24,500 nucleotides of DNA from positions 1 to 24,500 of the forward strand of contig JALGTI010000004.1 in the NCBI GenBank assembly GCA_029821455.1, read 5' to 3'. Below are positions 13,745-21,864 of the stretch, piece by piece. A program made the translations under genes and the position numbers. The stretch is from Candidatus Zipacnadia bacterium (GTDB lineage Bacteria; Armatimonadota; Zipacnadia; Zipacnadales; Zipacnadaceae). The stretch's first letter is position 1. Every line of letters begins with the position of its first letter. The notes beneath the pieces were generated by a model, which saw only the letters and a program-made list of their open reading frames with translations, ran no database searches and had not been told where the DNA came from.

Positions 13745-15991
13745 ATGGCGTCAGGGCTGTCCTCTACCGCCCAACTTCAGCTTTCCGAAAACGCACTCGC
13801 TGTCCTCGAGCGCCGCTATCTTAAGAAAGACGACTCCGGCCGCCCCACAGAGACGCCGGCCGACTTGTTCCACCGCGTGGCGCGCAACATCGCCTCCGCT
13901 GACGCGAACTATGGCGCCTCTGAAGCCGATGTCCGCCGGCGCGAGGAGCAGTTCTACGGCCTGCTCAGCCGCCTGGATTTCCTGCCTAATAGCCCGACCC
14001 TCATGAACGCCGGCGGCCCCTTCCAGCAGTTGTCCGCCTGCTTTGTGCTGCCGGTTGAGGATTCGATGGAGAGTATTTTCGAGGCAGTCAAGAACACCGC
14101 CCTTATCCATAAGAGCGGTGGCGGCACCGGCTTCTCATTCTCCCGCCTCCGTCCCAAGGACGATATCGTCAGTTCCACCAAGGGCATCTCCTCCGGCCCC
14201 GTCTCATTTATGAACGTCTTTGACTCGGCCACTGAGGCCATCAAACAGGGCGGCCGCCGCCGTGGCGCTAATATGGCAGTCCTGCGGGTTGACCACCCTG
14301 ACATTATGGATTTCATCCTCGCCAAGCAGGACCACACACGGTTGAACAACTTCAACATCTCGGTGACAGTGACTGACGACTGGATGCGGCGGGTCAGGGA
14401 GGGGGAGAACTATGACCTGATCAATCCCCGCAATGGCGAACTAGCGGGCACCCTGAATGCTGCTGAGGTCTTCCAGCAGATGGTGGAGCTGGCCTGGGAT
14501 GGTGGCGACCCGGGCATCATCTTCATTGACCGTATCAACGCCGACAATACCACCCCAGAGTTAGGCGACATCGAGAGTACCAATCCCTGCGGCGAGCAGC
14601 CGCTGCTCCCGTATGAGTCGTGCAACCTCGGCTCCATTAACCTGGCCAACATGGTCAGCGGCGACATCGGCTCTGCCGAGATTGACTGGGATCACTTGGC
14701 CGACACGGTCCACCTGGCGGTCCGCTTCCTGGACAACGTCATTGATATGAACAGATTCCCGTTGCCAGAAATCGGAGAGATGACCAGGGGCAACCGCAAG
14801 ATCGGTCTCGGGGTCATGGGCTTTGCCGATATGCTCATCTATCTGGGCATCCCTTATGCCTCCGAGCAGGCGGTTGACTTGGCCGAGCAACTGATGGGGT
14901 TCATTCGCGAGCAGGCCCGTCGCACATCGGCGGAACTGGCCGAGGAGCGCGGCACCTTCCCCAACTGGGAGCACAGCATCTACAACCAGGATGGCCAATC
15001 GCTACCCCAGCGCAACGCAACTACCACCACCATCGCGCCAACAGGAACCATCAGCATCATTGCTGGCGTCTCCAGCGGCGTTGAGCCATTGTTTGCTGTC
15101 GCCTTCACGCGCAATGTGATGGATAACACAAAGCTGGTGGAGGTTAACCCGCTGTTTGAGAGGGTCGCCCGGGCGCGAGGCTTCTCTACCCCTGAGCTTA
15201 TGCAGGAGGTGGCGGCCAAGGGTAGCCTCCGGGACGTTGACGGGATTCCCCAGGATGTGAAGGAGCTATTCGTCACCGCGCATGAGGTGCCACCGGAGTG
15301 GCACGTGCGGATGCAGGCCGCCTTCCAGAAATACACCGACAATGCCGTCAGCAAGACGGTCAACTTCCCCAACGAGGCCACGGTCGAGGATGTCGCCTAC
15401 GTGTATAACTTGGCCTTCGACCTCGGCTGTAAGGGCATCACGATGTACCGCGATGGCAGCAGAGAGGGTCAGGTCTTGACCACCGGCAAGACCGAGGCCG
15501 AAGAGGAAGTACCGGCCCAGTTGGAACCGCGCCACCGGCCCAATATGGTGCAGGGTACGACGCGGATGATGCGCACCGGCTGCGGCAAGCTATACATAAC
15601 GGTCAACCAGGACGAAAAAGGCCCCTTTGAGGTCTTCGGCAATATGGGCAAGGCCGGCGGCTGCGCTTCCTCTCAGACCGAGGCCTTGGCCCGGCTCATT
15701 TCATTGGCCTTCAGGTCGGGCATCCCGGCCGAGCACGTCATCAAGCAGCTCAAGGGCATTAGCTGCCACATGCCCGCGTGGGAGGTCGGCGGCGGGAAGA
15801 TCCTGTCCTGCGCTGACGCCTTCGCCAAGGCCATCGAGCGCTGCGTGCTGCCTGAGGACACCCAACTCGCGATGGACTTCAACGGTACCAGCTTCGGCCA
15901 CCTGGGCGCCTGCCCGGAGTGTGGCGGCGCTCTGCATTCGGAGGGCGGCTGCGTCGTCTGCCAAGACTGCGGCTACAGCCAATGTGAGTAA
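13745..15991 (+). CDS. nrdJ: Adenosylcobalamin-dependent (class II) ribonucleotide reductase
   Basis: A 748-residue class II ribonucleotide reductase that reduces ribonucleotides to deoxyribonucleotides with adenosylcobalamin, without oxygen dependence. NSPTLMNAGGPFQQLSACF holds Cys99, and NPCGEQPLLPYESCNLGSINL holds the Asn280-Cys282-Glu284 active site plus Cys293, the likely redox partner of Cys99. PTGTISIIAGVSSGVEPLFA and KGITMYRDGSREGQ are also diagnostic. A TSCPD domain (TGCGKLYITVN...GGCASSQTEALARL) and a zinc-ribbon tail CPECGGAL...CVVCQDCGYSQC close the protein. There is no N-terminal ATP-cone. It is transcribed from its own strong promoter. The need for B12 implies cobalamin uptake or synthesis elsewhere. 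Confidence 0.97.
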   Translation: MASGLSSTAQLQLSENALAVLERRYLKKDDSGRPTETPADLFHRVARNIASADANYGASEADVRRREEQFYGLLSRLDFLPNSPTLMNAGGPFQQLSACFVLPVEDSMESIFEAVKNTALIHKSGGGTGFSFSRLRPKDDIVSSTKGISSGPVSFMNVFDSATEAIKQGGRRRGANMAVLRVDHPDIMDFILAKQDHTRLNNFNISVTVTDDWMRRVREGENYDLINPRNGELAGTLNAAEVFQQMVELAWDGGDPGIIFIDRINADNTTPELGDIESTNPCGEQPLLPYESCNLGSINLANMVSGDIGSAEIDWDHLADTVHLAVRFLDNVIDMNRFPLPEIGEMTRGNRKIGLGVMGFADMLIYLGIPYASEQAVDLAEQLMGFIREQARRTSAELAEERGTFPNWEHSIYNQDGQSLPQRNATTTTIAPTGTISIIAGVSSGVEPLFAVAFTRNVMDNTKLVEVNPLFERVARARGFSTPELMQEVAAKGSLRDVDGIPQDVKELFVTAHEVPPEWHVRMQAAFQKYTDNAVSKTVNFPNEATVEDVAYVYNLAFDLGCKGITMYRDGSREGQVLTTGKTEAEEEVPAQLEPRHRPNMVQGTTRMMRTGCGKLYITVNQDEKGPFEVFGNMGKAGGCASSQTEALARLISLAFRSGIPAEHVIKQLKGISCHMPAWEVGGGKILSCADAFAKAIERCVLPEDTQLAMDFNGTSFGHLGACPECGGALHSEGGCVVCQDCGYSQCE

Positions 15992-15994
15992 TCC

Positions 15995-16058
15995 GCCCGC
16001 AAGGTCTGCGGGCAGTGGATGGCGAAAATAGCAGGCGAGGTCCTCAGGGCCTCGCCTG
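15995..16058 (+). terminator. Double hairpin after nrdJ
   Basis: Two inverted repeats follow the nrdJ stop: GCCCGC (15995-16000) with GCGGGC (16008-16013), and CAGGCGAGG (16032-16040) with CCTCGCCTG (16050-16058). Neither is followed by a good U-tract, so termination may be partial or the structures may stabilise the nrdJ 3' end. The SagB gene starts about 46 bases further on and could be read through into. Confidence 0.5.
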
Positions 16059-16103
16059 TTCGCTTACGGAAATCCGGCACCGGTCAGCAGAGAGGTGGTC
16101 GTC

Positions 16104-16829
16104 GTGGTAGAGCATCCCAGCATCGGCTCCCAGTTCCAGGCCCAGACCAGCTATTCTCGCTACCAGATGCCCGGCGGACCAGTCTGGACCCGGGGGGCGC
16201 CTCCATACAAGGAATATGCCGAGGTCCTCCAGTGGATCGAATTGCCGTCGCCCGCGGTCAGTGGCGGTGCCGCTTTGTGGGAGACTGTCGCTGCGCGCCG
16301 TTCCATCAGGCACTTCGCCCCTCAGCCAATCGAGTTAGCTCAAGTCTCCCAACTCCTGTGGGCCACCCAGGGGCTGACCGCAGGCGACCGCTTGCGCGCC
16401 TGCGCCTCCGCCGGGGCGCTGTATCCCAACGAGACATATCTGGTGATCAATCGCGTGACCGACTGCTGGCAGGGTCTGGCCCATTACGACGTGCGCAATC
16501 ACCGTCTGGGCCTGCTTGCTGAGGGCGACTTCTCCGCTGACATCGCTGCGGCATGCATGGATCAAAGCGCTGCTACCCAGGCCGCGGTGGTCTTTATGTG
16601 GGCGGCGGTGGTGCAACGCTGTGCCCAAAAGTATGCCGACCGCGCCTACCGCTACATTCACCTGGATGCCGGTCATCTGGGTGCGCATCTGCAACTGGCC
16701 GCCGTAGCGCTGGGTCTGGGCAGCGTCAACGTTGGCGCGTTTTACGATGACGAGGTGGCGGCCCTGTTCGGGCTTGATGGTCAGTTTGAGATCCCAGTCT
16801 ATCTGACAGCGGTCGGCAAGCCGAGTTGA
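16104..16829 (+). CDS. SagB-type FMN-dependent dehydrogenase (nitroreductase fold)
   Basis: A protein of about 241 residues of the SagB/ThcOx nitroreductase family. WETVAARRSIRHFAPQPIELAQVSQLLWATQGLT is the FMN-binding start of the fold, and ACASAGALYPNETYLV and HLDAGHLGAHLQLAAVALGLGSVNVGAF are family signatures. SagB oxidises azolines to azoles in ribosomal peptides such as streptolysin S, but many stand-alone homologues lack a peptide substrate. No cyclodehydratase, YcaO or precursor peptide is seen here. GTG at 16104 is preceded by AGAGAGG with eight-base spacing and is preferred to the GTG at 16095. Its stop lies within a few bases of the downstream membrane protein start, so the two are coupled. 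Confidence 0.87.
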   Translation: MVEHPSIGSQFQAQTSYSRYQMPGGPVWTRGAPPYKEYAEVLQWIELPSPAVSGGAALWETVAARRSIRHFAPQPIELAQVSQLLWATQGLTAGDRLRACASAGALYPNETYLVINRVTDCWQGLAHYDVRNHRLGLLAEGDFSADIAAACMDQSAATQAAVVFMWAAVVQRCAQKYADRAYRYIHLDAGHLGAHLQLAAVALGLGSVNVGAFYDDEVAALFGLDGQFEIPVYLTAVGKPS

Positions 16830-16834
16830 GCCGT

Positions 16835-19246
16835 ATGAGCCAAGTATCCAGGGTTGACAGTCACATAGCAGCGCGCCTGGCGGCCCTCGGCCTGGTTGTG
16901 GCCGGTGTGATGGCCGGGGCTGCTCAGGTGCTCGTGTTCCGTGAGCTGCTGGTCGTCTGCCACGGCACCGAGCTCACCGTCGGCCTTATCCTCGCCTCCT
17001 GGCTCGTCTTCGGGGCCATCGGCAGCCTATACGGACGACGCCTGGGCCGCCAGGATGAAAGCCTGGAGCCGACAGCCGCCCGCGTTGCGATGCTGGCTAT
17101 CTGGCCCGGCCTCAGCTTGTTTGTGGGGCTCATTCTCATCCGCTGCGCGCCGTGGCTGCTCACTGAACTCCTTTCCTCCGTGCTCGCTCCGCTTGCGGCC
17201 CTGGGGCCTAAGGGCCAGGGATTGGTTCGTCTCATCGTCCTGCAACCCGGCGAGATGCTGAGTCTGTTTCATATCATTATTGTCGCCGGTGCGGGCGCGT
17301 TTCTGCCGGCCGCCCTCGAGGGCTGTCAGTTCGCCGCCGCCTCTCGTCTCTATGTGCAGGCCAGGAGCCAAGAGCCGGTCTCGGCAGGGGGCCGGGCCTA
17401 TGCTTACGATTCGGTCGGCCATCTCCTCGGCGGCGTAGCCCTGGCCTGGATTGCTCTACGCCTGCTCGACCCCTTCACCGCCGCTGCGGTCGGGGGGCTG
17501 CTAAACCTCGCCGTTGCTGCGGCGCTGCTGTACTACTGCTGCCAGCGCAGCAGGCCAGCGGGGTTGGCAGCCGTTGGTATCATTTCCGTGCTGCTGCTGG
17601 TCCTGGCTATGCCGTTGGCCAGTTGGTCGCTGAGGGTCCGCTGGTGGGGGTATCAGGTCCTGGAGAACGTCAACTCCATCTACGGTAATATAGTTGTGGT
17701 GCGCCACGGCGAGCGCGGAGTCTGCTTCTTCCAAAATGGCGTGCCGGTTGCAACTGCCCCACCTGTGCCGACCGTGCAGATTCCAGTGCACTTCGCAATG
17801 ACCCAGGCCCGCACCCCGCGTCGAGTCCTGCTCATCGGTGGTGCTATGACTGGCGCGCTCCAGGAGTTGCTCAAGTATGAGGGGGTGCAGATTGATTGCC
17901 TGGAACTCGACCCGCGCACCTTTGAGATCGCGCGCCGCTGGCTGCCGCCTGATCAGGTTGCGCACTTGGATGACCCACAGGTGAACTGTGTGACCGGCGA
18001 CGCCCGCTTGTTCGTCAAGCGGCACGCGGCGGATGAGAAGGCTGTTCCGTATGATGTGGTGCTGGTGATGCTGTCGGGCCCTTCGTCGGCTCAGCTCAAC
18101 CGCTTCTACACGCTTGAGTGGTTCCAGGAGGTCAGCCGCCTCCTGGCTCCCGACGGGGTTGTCTGCTGGCAGGTGCCATCTTCCGACGCGTACCTCAGCG
18201 GCCCGCTACTGTTACTGAACAAGTCCAGCCATGCGACTGCCACCTCGGTGCTAGGGCCGCCGGCCCTGCTGCCGGGCTCCACCAGCCTGCTGATGGCCGC
18301 CGGCGGACCAAGTGCGGAACTGACCGAGGACTTTGATGAGGTGTACCGGCGGCTCACGCAGCATCGCGTGAGGGCCAATCTTTTTGAACAGCAAGCCTAC
18401 GCGCAACTCGTCCCCTTCAACCTCGACACATTCCGGCAGCGCTTGCGCCAGGGCCCGCCGGCTGCTCTCAACCTCGATGCCCGCCCCATCGGCTTCTTCT
18501 ATCACCAGTCCTGGTGGTTCCAGCACTTCCATCACGGCTCCGCCCGGTTGCTTGAACGTCTGGCCGCCATCGGCGTCCCTCAGGTGCTCCTGGTCATCGT
18601 ATGTGTGTTTGCAGTCTGGTCGCTACTATGCCTGAGGCCGGCCCGATTTCCCTCTGTAGTGCCGGGAGCGATCGCCGTCACCGGCTTTGTCGGGATGGTC
18701 GCCGAGGTCGTCATCCTGTTCACCTTCCAGGCCTACTACGGATATGTCTATCACCAGATAGGGTTCATCGTCGGCGCATTTATGGTGGGTATCGCCATCG
18801 GCGCTCTGTGGATTGGCGGACGACTGCGGGAGACCGTCGGCGCACCACGGCTCGCTCTGTGGATGGGGTGGCTGCAACTTGCCATCGCCGCTGTCGTGGC
18901 CCTGACGCCGCTGGTGCTGTCTGCATTGTGGGCCAGCGCAGGCAGTGCCGCCGCCTCGCTGCTATCGGCCAACGCGATCTTTCCCCTGCTGACGATGCTT
19001 ATTGGCCTGCTGGTGGGCACCCAGTTCCCCATCGCCAGCCTGCTGTGGGCCACCAAGCGCGGTGGGGAGGCGGAGTCGGTGCCGTTGCTGTTTGCCACTG
19101 ACCTGATCGGGGCTGCGGCCGGAGCGCTGCTGGGCGGAGCGCTACTCGTCCCCGTCTTCGGCGCCCTGGCCACCTGTCTGCTAATGGCAGCGACATCGGC
19201 CCTGATGACGCTCCTGCTCGCCACCTACGTCCCCTTTGCTGAGTAA
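16835..19246 (+). CDS. Polytopic membrane protein with spermidine-synthase-like domain, active site degenerate
   Basis: An 803-residue membrane protein. About eight hydrophobic segments (residues 10-270) precede a spermidine-synthase/Rossmann-like domain (about 280-500), and five or six more segments follow (about 590-800). Domain features are VLLIGGAMTGALQELLKY, IDCLELDPRTFEIARRWL, VTGDARLFV and SAQLNRFYTLEWFQEV. The GGxGG loop is GGAMTG (335-340), and the acidic motif VDLPDP seen in relatives is VMLSGP (411-416), so both Asp residues are lost. Canonical aminopropyl transfer is unlikely. ATG at 16835 is used; TTG at 16826 would overlap the SagB stop by four bases. It could be a SAM-binding or redox-partner membrane protein working with SagB; that is inference. 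Confidence 0.82.
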   Translation: MSQVSRVDSHIAARLAALGLVVAGVMAGAAQVLVFRELLVVCHGTELTVGLILASWLVFGAIGSLYGRRLGRQDESLEPTAARVAMLAIWPGLSLFVGLILIRCAPWLLTELLSSVLAPLAALGPKGQGLVRLIVLQPGEMLSLFHIIIVAGAGAFLPAALEGCQFAAASRLYVQARSQEPVSAGGRAYAYDSVGHLLGGVALAWIALRLLDPFTAAAVGGLLNLAVAAALLYYCCQRSRPAGLAAVGIISVLLLVLAMPLASWSLRVRWWGYQVLENVNSIYGNIVVVRHGERGVCFFQNGVPVATAPPVPTVQIPVHFAMTQARTPRRVLLIGGAMTGALQELLKYEGVQIDCLELDPRTFEIARRWLPPDQVAHLDDPQVNCVTGDARLFVKRHAADEKAVPYDVVLVMLSGPSSAQLNRFYTLEWFQEVSRLLAPDGVVCWQVPSSDAYLSGPLLLLNKSSHATATSVLGPPALLPGSTSLLMAAGGPSAELTEDFDEVYRRLTQHRVRANLFEQQAYAQLVPFNLDTFRQRLRQGPPAALNLDARPIGFFYHQSWWFQHFHHGSARLLERLAAIGVPQVLLVIVCVFAVWSLLCLRPARFPSVVPGAIAVTGFVGMVAEVVILFTFQAYYGYVYHQIGFIVGAFMVGIAIGALWIGGRLRETVGAPRLALWMGWLQLAIAAVVALTPLVLSALWASAGSAAASLLSANAIFPLLTMLIGLLVGTQFPIASLLWATKRGGEAESVPLLFATDLIGAAAGALLGGALLVPVFGALATCLLMAATSALMTLLLATYVPFAE

Positions 19247-19294
19247 GTGGCAGGCGTCCTTATAGAAAGGGGCCAGGACAGTTTGCCCGCCATG

Positions 19295-19379
19295 ACTCGA
19301 CACAGGAGGGCAAGCGGCGAGGCAATATATTCCTATGGAACGTATGTTCTATGTTTTTGGGGCTTAACTCGACATAGGA
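19295..19379 (+). repeat. Short direct repeat pair
   Basis: ACTCGACACAGGA (19295-19307) and ACTCGACATAGGA (19367-19379) are the same 13-mer with one change, 72 bases apart, in a gene-free region. The LexA-like palindrome lies between them. They may be protein-binding sites or remnants of a duplication. Confidence 0.5.
19338..19349. promoter_or_regulatory. LexA/SOS-box-like palindrome
   Basis: GAACGTATGTTC fits the Gram-positive LexA consensus GAAC-R-N-R-Y-GTTC at every fixed position, and the flanking ATG...TAT keeps partial symmetry. No obvious gene starts downstream on either strand: both flanking genes converge here. It could control a small RNA ending at the terminator at 19392-19411, or be a chance match. 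Confidence 0.35.
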
Positions 19380-19391
19380 CAGGCCCAAAAC

Positions 19392-19411
19392 GGCTTAGGT
19401 AAGCCATTTTT
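19392..19411 (+). terminator. Intrinsic terminator, plus strand
   Basis: GGCTT-aggt-AAGCC followed by ATTTTT is a compact five-base-pair stem and T-run. It is about 145 bases past the stop of the spermidine-synthase-like gene and is the likely end of the SagB/membrane-protein transcript, or of a short RNA from the same gap. Confidence 0.6.
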
Positions 19412-19413
19412 AA

Positions 19414-19435
19414 GGGGTGACGCTAGCGTCACCCC
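19414..19435. repeat. Perfect 22-bp palindrome
   Basis: GGGGTGACGCT followed directly by its exact complement AGCGTCACCCC, with no loop. It starts two bases after the preceding terminator's T-run. On the minus strand a TTAAAAA stretch follows it. A loopless perfect palindrome suits a dimeric protein-binding site or a cruciform as well as a back-up terminator for opposing transcripts. Confidence 0.65.
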
Positions 19436-19538
19436 CTCTGCCGGGAAGCGTAGCTTTTTCCTGGCAAGTTTCCACCAATAGTGCTACCTGTAATCCAAGA
19501 TTTCTAGGGAATGCGGTAGGAGGAACCCCGCTTCTTCC

Positions 19539-19573
19539 AAAAGGCGATTCCCCCGGGAAAGCCGTTCGCCTTT
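19539..19573 (-). terminator. Intrinsic terminator overlapping the DUF362 stop codon
   Basis: Read on the minus strand, AAAGGCGA beginning within the stop codon pairs with TCGCCTTT, with an inner CCCGGG-centred hairpin, and the distal arm ends in TTTT. It closes the two-gene Tat operon. Termination beginning inside the stop codon is compact but not rare. Confidence 0.65.
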
Positions 19574-20588
19574 AGCCGTTCGCGAGGTCGTAGGAGATGA
19601 CCTGGATGGCCGAGGTGTTGTTGGTGCCCAGGCCGGCAGAGGCGGCGTTCTGGATGTAGGCCGGCGGCCGCTCGGTGTCCGCCAGCCGGGGCAGGCCCTG
19701 CATCTGCCGGCACATATCCACCAGCAGCGCTATCTGGGTATCCAGGGCGACCGGGTCAGTGGCCGCGATCACGGCGCTGTATTGCATTATATCAGCGGCG
19801 CTGAAGGCCGGGCCATTGTCATACTGCACCCGCACCGCATCGCACACAATCAGCCTCTGCTTGTCCTTGATGGCCCGGTGGGTGTTGACAGCGGGGATGG
19901 CCGTCTTGCAGTCCACGATGCCGTCACGGTTCTGCGGGTTATGGAAGTCCTCGGGATTGTGGATGCAGCCGAAGTGGTTTTTGAGGCCGCAGGTCATCCC
20001 CGCGTAGGCATGATGCTTGATGACAGGCACGTTGACGACGGCGGTGACCTGACGCGTCACTATCTTGGACAGGCGGAACGTGGTCTCTCCGCGAGTGGTA
20101 AAGCGGTCCTCGTAGCCGGGGTTATTCTCACCGCCGACGGTGCCGTATGTCTGCACCCCCGGGCCGCCGAGGTTGATCTGGTAGCCGGCCGCTGCCAGGT
20201 CGCGGTCTTCCTTATCGAAGACGATGATGTGTTCGGGGGGAATGCCGACCGATGTCAGCCCCTCGGCGATGGCGCCGATGATGGCCGGATGTGGGGCAAT
20301 CTCGGGGGCGATGGTGTTCAGCTTTACCCCAACGATGTCATCCTTGGTGAACAGACTGGCCCACGCGCGGGTCGGGTCCCCCTGCCCGGTCACATCCCGC
20401 ACTGCCATGTGGGTGAGGCTGCGCAGCGTGGCAGCCAGGGCATTCTGTCCATATCCCGGCATCCGCGTGTCCCGAGCCACCACAATCCGCGCAGTGCCCT
20501 GCCCCCACTGGCCAAGGACGGGAACGCCGGCTGCCAGCACTCCACCGGCTGTTGCGAGGGTTGTTTCCAGGAATTGCCGTCGGTTCAT
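19572..20588 (-). CDS. DUF362 domain protein with Tat signal peptide
   Basis: A 338-residue protein beginning MNRRQFLETTLATAGGVLAAGVPVLG, a twin-arginine (RRxFL) signal followed by a hydrophobic core, so it is predicted to be folded in the cytoplasm and exported by Tat. The mature part is a DUF362 domain: DDIVGVKLNTIAPEIAPHPAIIGAIAEGL, VVNVPVIKHHAYAGMTCGLKNHFGCIHNPEDFH and TDPVALDTQIALL. DUF362 proteins often accompany iron-sulfur proteins and are of unclear biochemistry; this one lacks a ferredoxin-type CxxCxxC cluster. It starts 9 bases after the radical SAM gene, so the two are co-transcribed. Family assignment is confident, function is not. Confidence 0.88.
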   Translation of the reverse strand: MNRRQFLETTLATAGGVLAAGVPVLGQWGQGTARIVVARDTRMPGYGQNALAATLRSLTHMAVRDVTGQGDPTRAWASLFTKDDIVGVKLNTIAPEIAPHPAIIGAIAEGLTSVGIPPEHIIVFDKEDRDLAAAGYQINLGGPGVQTYGTVGGENNPGYEDRFTTRGETTFRLSKIVTRQVTAVVNVPVIKHHAYAGMTCGLKNHFGCIHNPEDFHNPQNRDGIVDCKTAIPAVNTHRAIKDKQRLIVCDAVRVQYDNGPAFSAADIMQYSAVIAATDPVALDTQIALLVDMCRQMQGLPRLADTERPPAYIQNAASAGLGTNNTSAIQVISYDLANG

Positions 20589-20597
20589 ATCGCCTCT

Positions 20598-21794
20598 TTA
20601 CACCGTCCACAGGCCCGGGATGGGCAGGCCGCACTTCACACATCTGCCGGTGGCCAGGTCCAGCCCCGTGTTCTGCACGGTGTATCCGACCCCCCGCTTG
20701 ATGAGCTTAATCCCGCACTTCGGGCAGTACGTGGACTCGCCTGGGTCGCCGTCGAGGTTACCCAGATAGACATAACGCAGACCCACTTCGAACCCAATGC
20801 GCCGCAGGCTGCGTAAGGTCTCCCAGGGCGTTGGGTCGAGCCGCCGCAGCCGGTATTGCGGGAAGAACTGGGATACGTGGAACGGCACATCTGCCCCGCA
20901 ATTGTCCAGTATCCAGCGGCACATCTCCCGGAACGTGGCCGGGTCGTCGTTATAACTCGGCACCACCAGGTTGGTCAGCTCCATCCAGATACCGGAGGCG
21001 GCTGCCGTCTGAATTGCCGCCAGCACTGTATGAAGCTCGCCGCCGGTCATATCCCGATAGAAGTCCTCGGTGAAGCCCTTGAGATCGAAGTTGATGGCAT
21101 CCAGCACCGCCAGCATATCCTTCAGCGGCTCCTGGCAGATGTAGCCGGCCGTGTGGGCCAGCGTGTAGATGCCATTCTGGCGGGCGAGCGCAGCAGTGTC
21201 CAGCAGGTACTCAATGCACTGAGTTGGCTCGGTGAAGGTGAAGGTGATACTGGGGATGTTGTACTTGAGGGCCTGGCTTACCAGGCTCTCTGGCGAGAGG
21301 TCTTTGTTGTCGGTCTGTTCGGGTCGCGTCTGGGCTACATCCCAACTCTGGCAGAACTTGCAGTTGAGGTTGCAGCCGGCCGTGCCCAGGGCGATAGTCC
21401 GCGTCGCGGGCAAGAAATGATAAAAGGGGCCTTTCTCCATCGGGTCAGTCGGCTTGATGGTAGCTGGCTTACCGTAGACCTTGGTGATGTACTTGCCGCC
21501 CTGGTTCTCGCGCACGCCGCAGAAGCCCCGCTCCCCTATCTTGATGTCGCACATCCGCGGGCAGAGGGTGCATATCGTGTCAGTGCCCCGGCTGACGTGC
21601 CAGTACTTGGCGACCTTGTTGGAGACGTTGCCCATCCTGGTGTCCTTGGCCCCGACCAGGACGCTGAGGGTGCCAAGGCCCTGTCCCTGGAGCGCCGGAA
21701 TGGCGCAGGCGGCAAGCGACCCCTTGGTGCACATATCCAAGAATTCCCTACGCGTCAGTTCCAAATCACCCACCGGATGTTCACCGCCCCACAT
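20598..21794 (-). CDS. AmmeMemoRadiSam-type radical SAM enzyme with Tat signal
   Basis: A 398-residue radical SAM protein of the AmmeMemoRadiSam/PflA-like family. After an N-terminal LTRREFLDMC twin-arginine motif (Arg15-Arg16) and hydrophobic stretch come CTLCPRMC and a later Cys (75, 78, 82, 92), the radical SAM motif CNLNCKFCQSWD (141-148), and a C-terminal CPKCG...CVKCG pair likely binding zinc or iron. The frame is open to 21896, but that extension comes from the palindromic repeat, so I take ATG at 21794; its ribosome binding site is poor and GTG at V8 is possible. Export of a radical SAM enzyme is unusual. It forms an operon with the Tat DUF362 gene. Confidence 0.87.
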   Translation of the reverse strand: MWGGEHPVGDLELTRREFLDMCTKGSLAACAIPALQGQGLGTLSVLVGAKDTRMGNVSNKVAKYWHVSRGTDTICTLCPRMCDIKIGERGFCGVRENQGGKYITKVYGKPATIKPTDPMEKGPFYHFLPATRTIALGTAGCNLNCKFCQSWDVAQTRPEQTDNKDLSPESLVSQALKYNIPSITFTFTEPTQCIEYLLDTAALARQNGIYTLAHTAGYICQEPLKDMLAVLDAINFDLKGFTEDFYRDMTGGELHTVLAAIQTAAASGIWMELTNLVVPSYNDDPATFREMCRWILDNCGADVPFHVSQFFPQYRLRRLDPTPWETLRSLRRIGFEVGLRYVYLGNLDGDPGESTYCPKCGIKLIKRGVGYTVQNTGLDLATGRCVKCGLPIPGLWTV

Positions 21795-21864
21795 TTGCTG
21801 TAGGGATAGACGAATGCGGTTGCAGATTCCGCTAGTTGTGACAGTGCTGCTATGGGTGCTGTTC

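Noticed and set aside
19782..20816. 344-codon plus-strand frame
   Set aside because: Antisense to the Tat DUF362 gene and the end of the radical SAM gene; no domain or ribosome binding site.
20856..21803. 315-codon plus-strand frame
   Set aside because: Antisense to the radical SAM gene over its cysteine motifs; a mirror of its codon bias.
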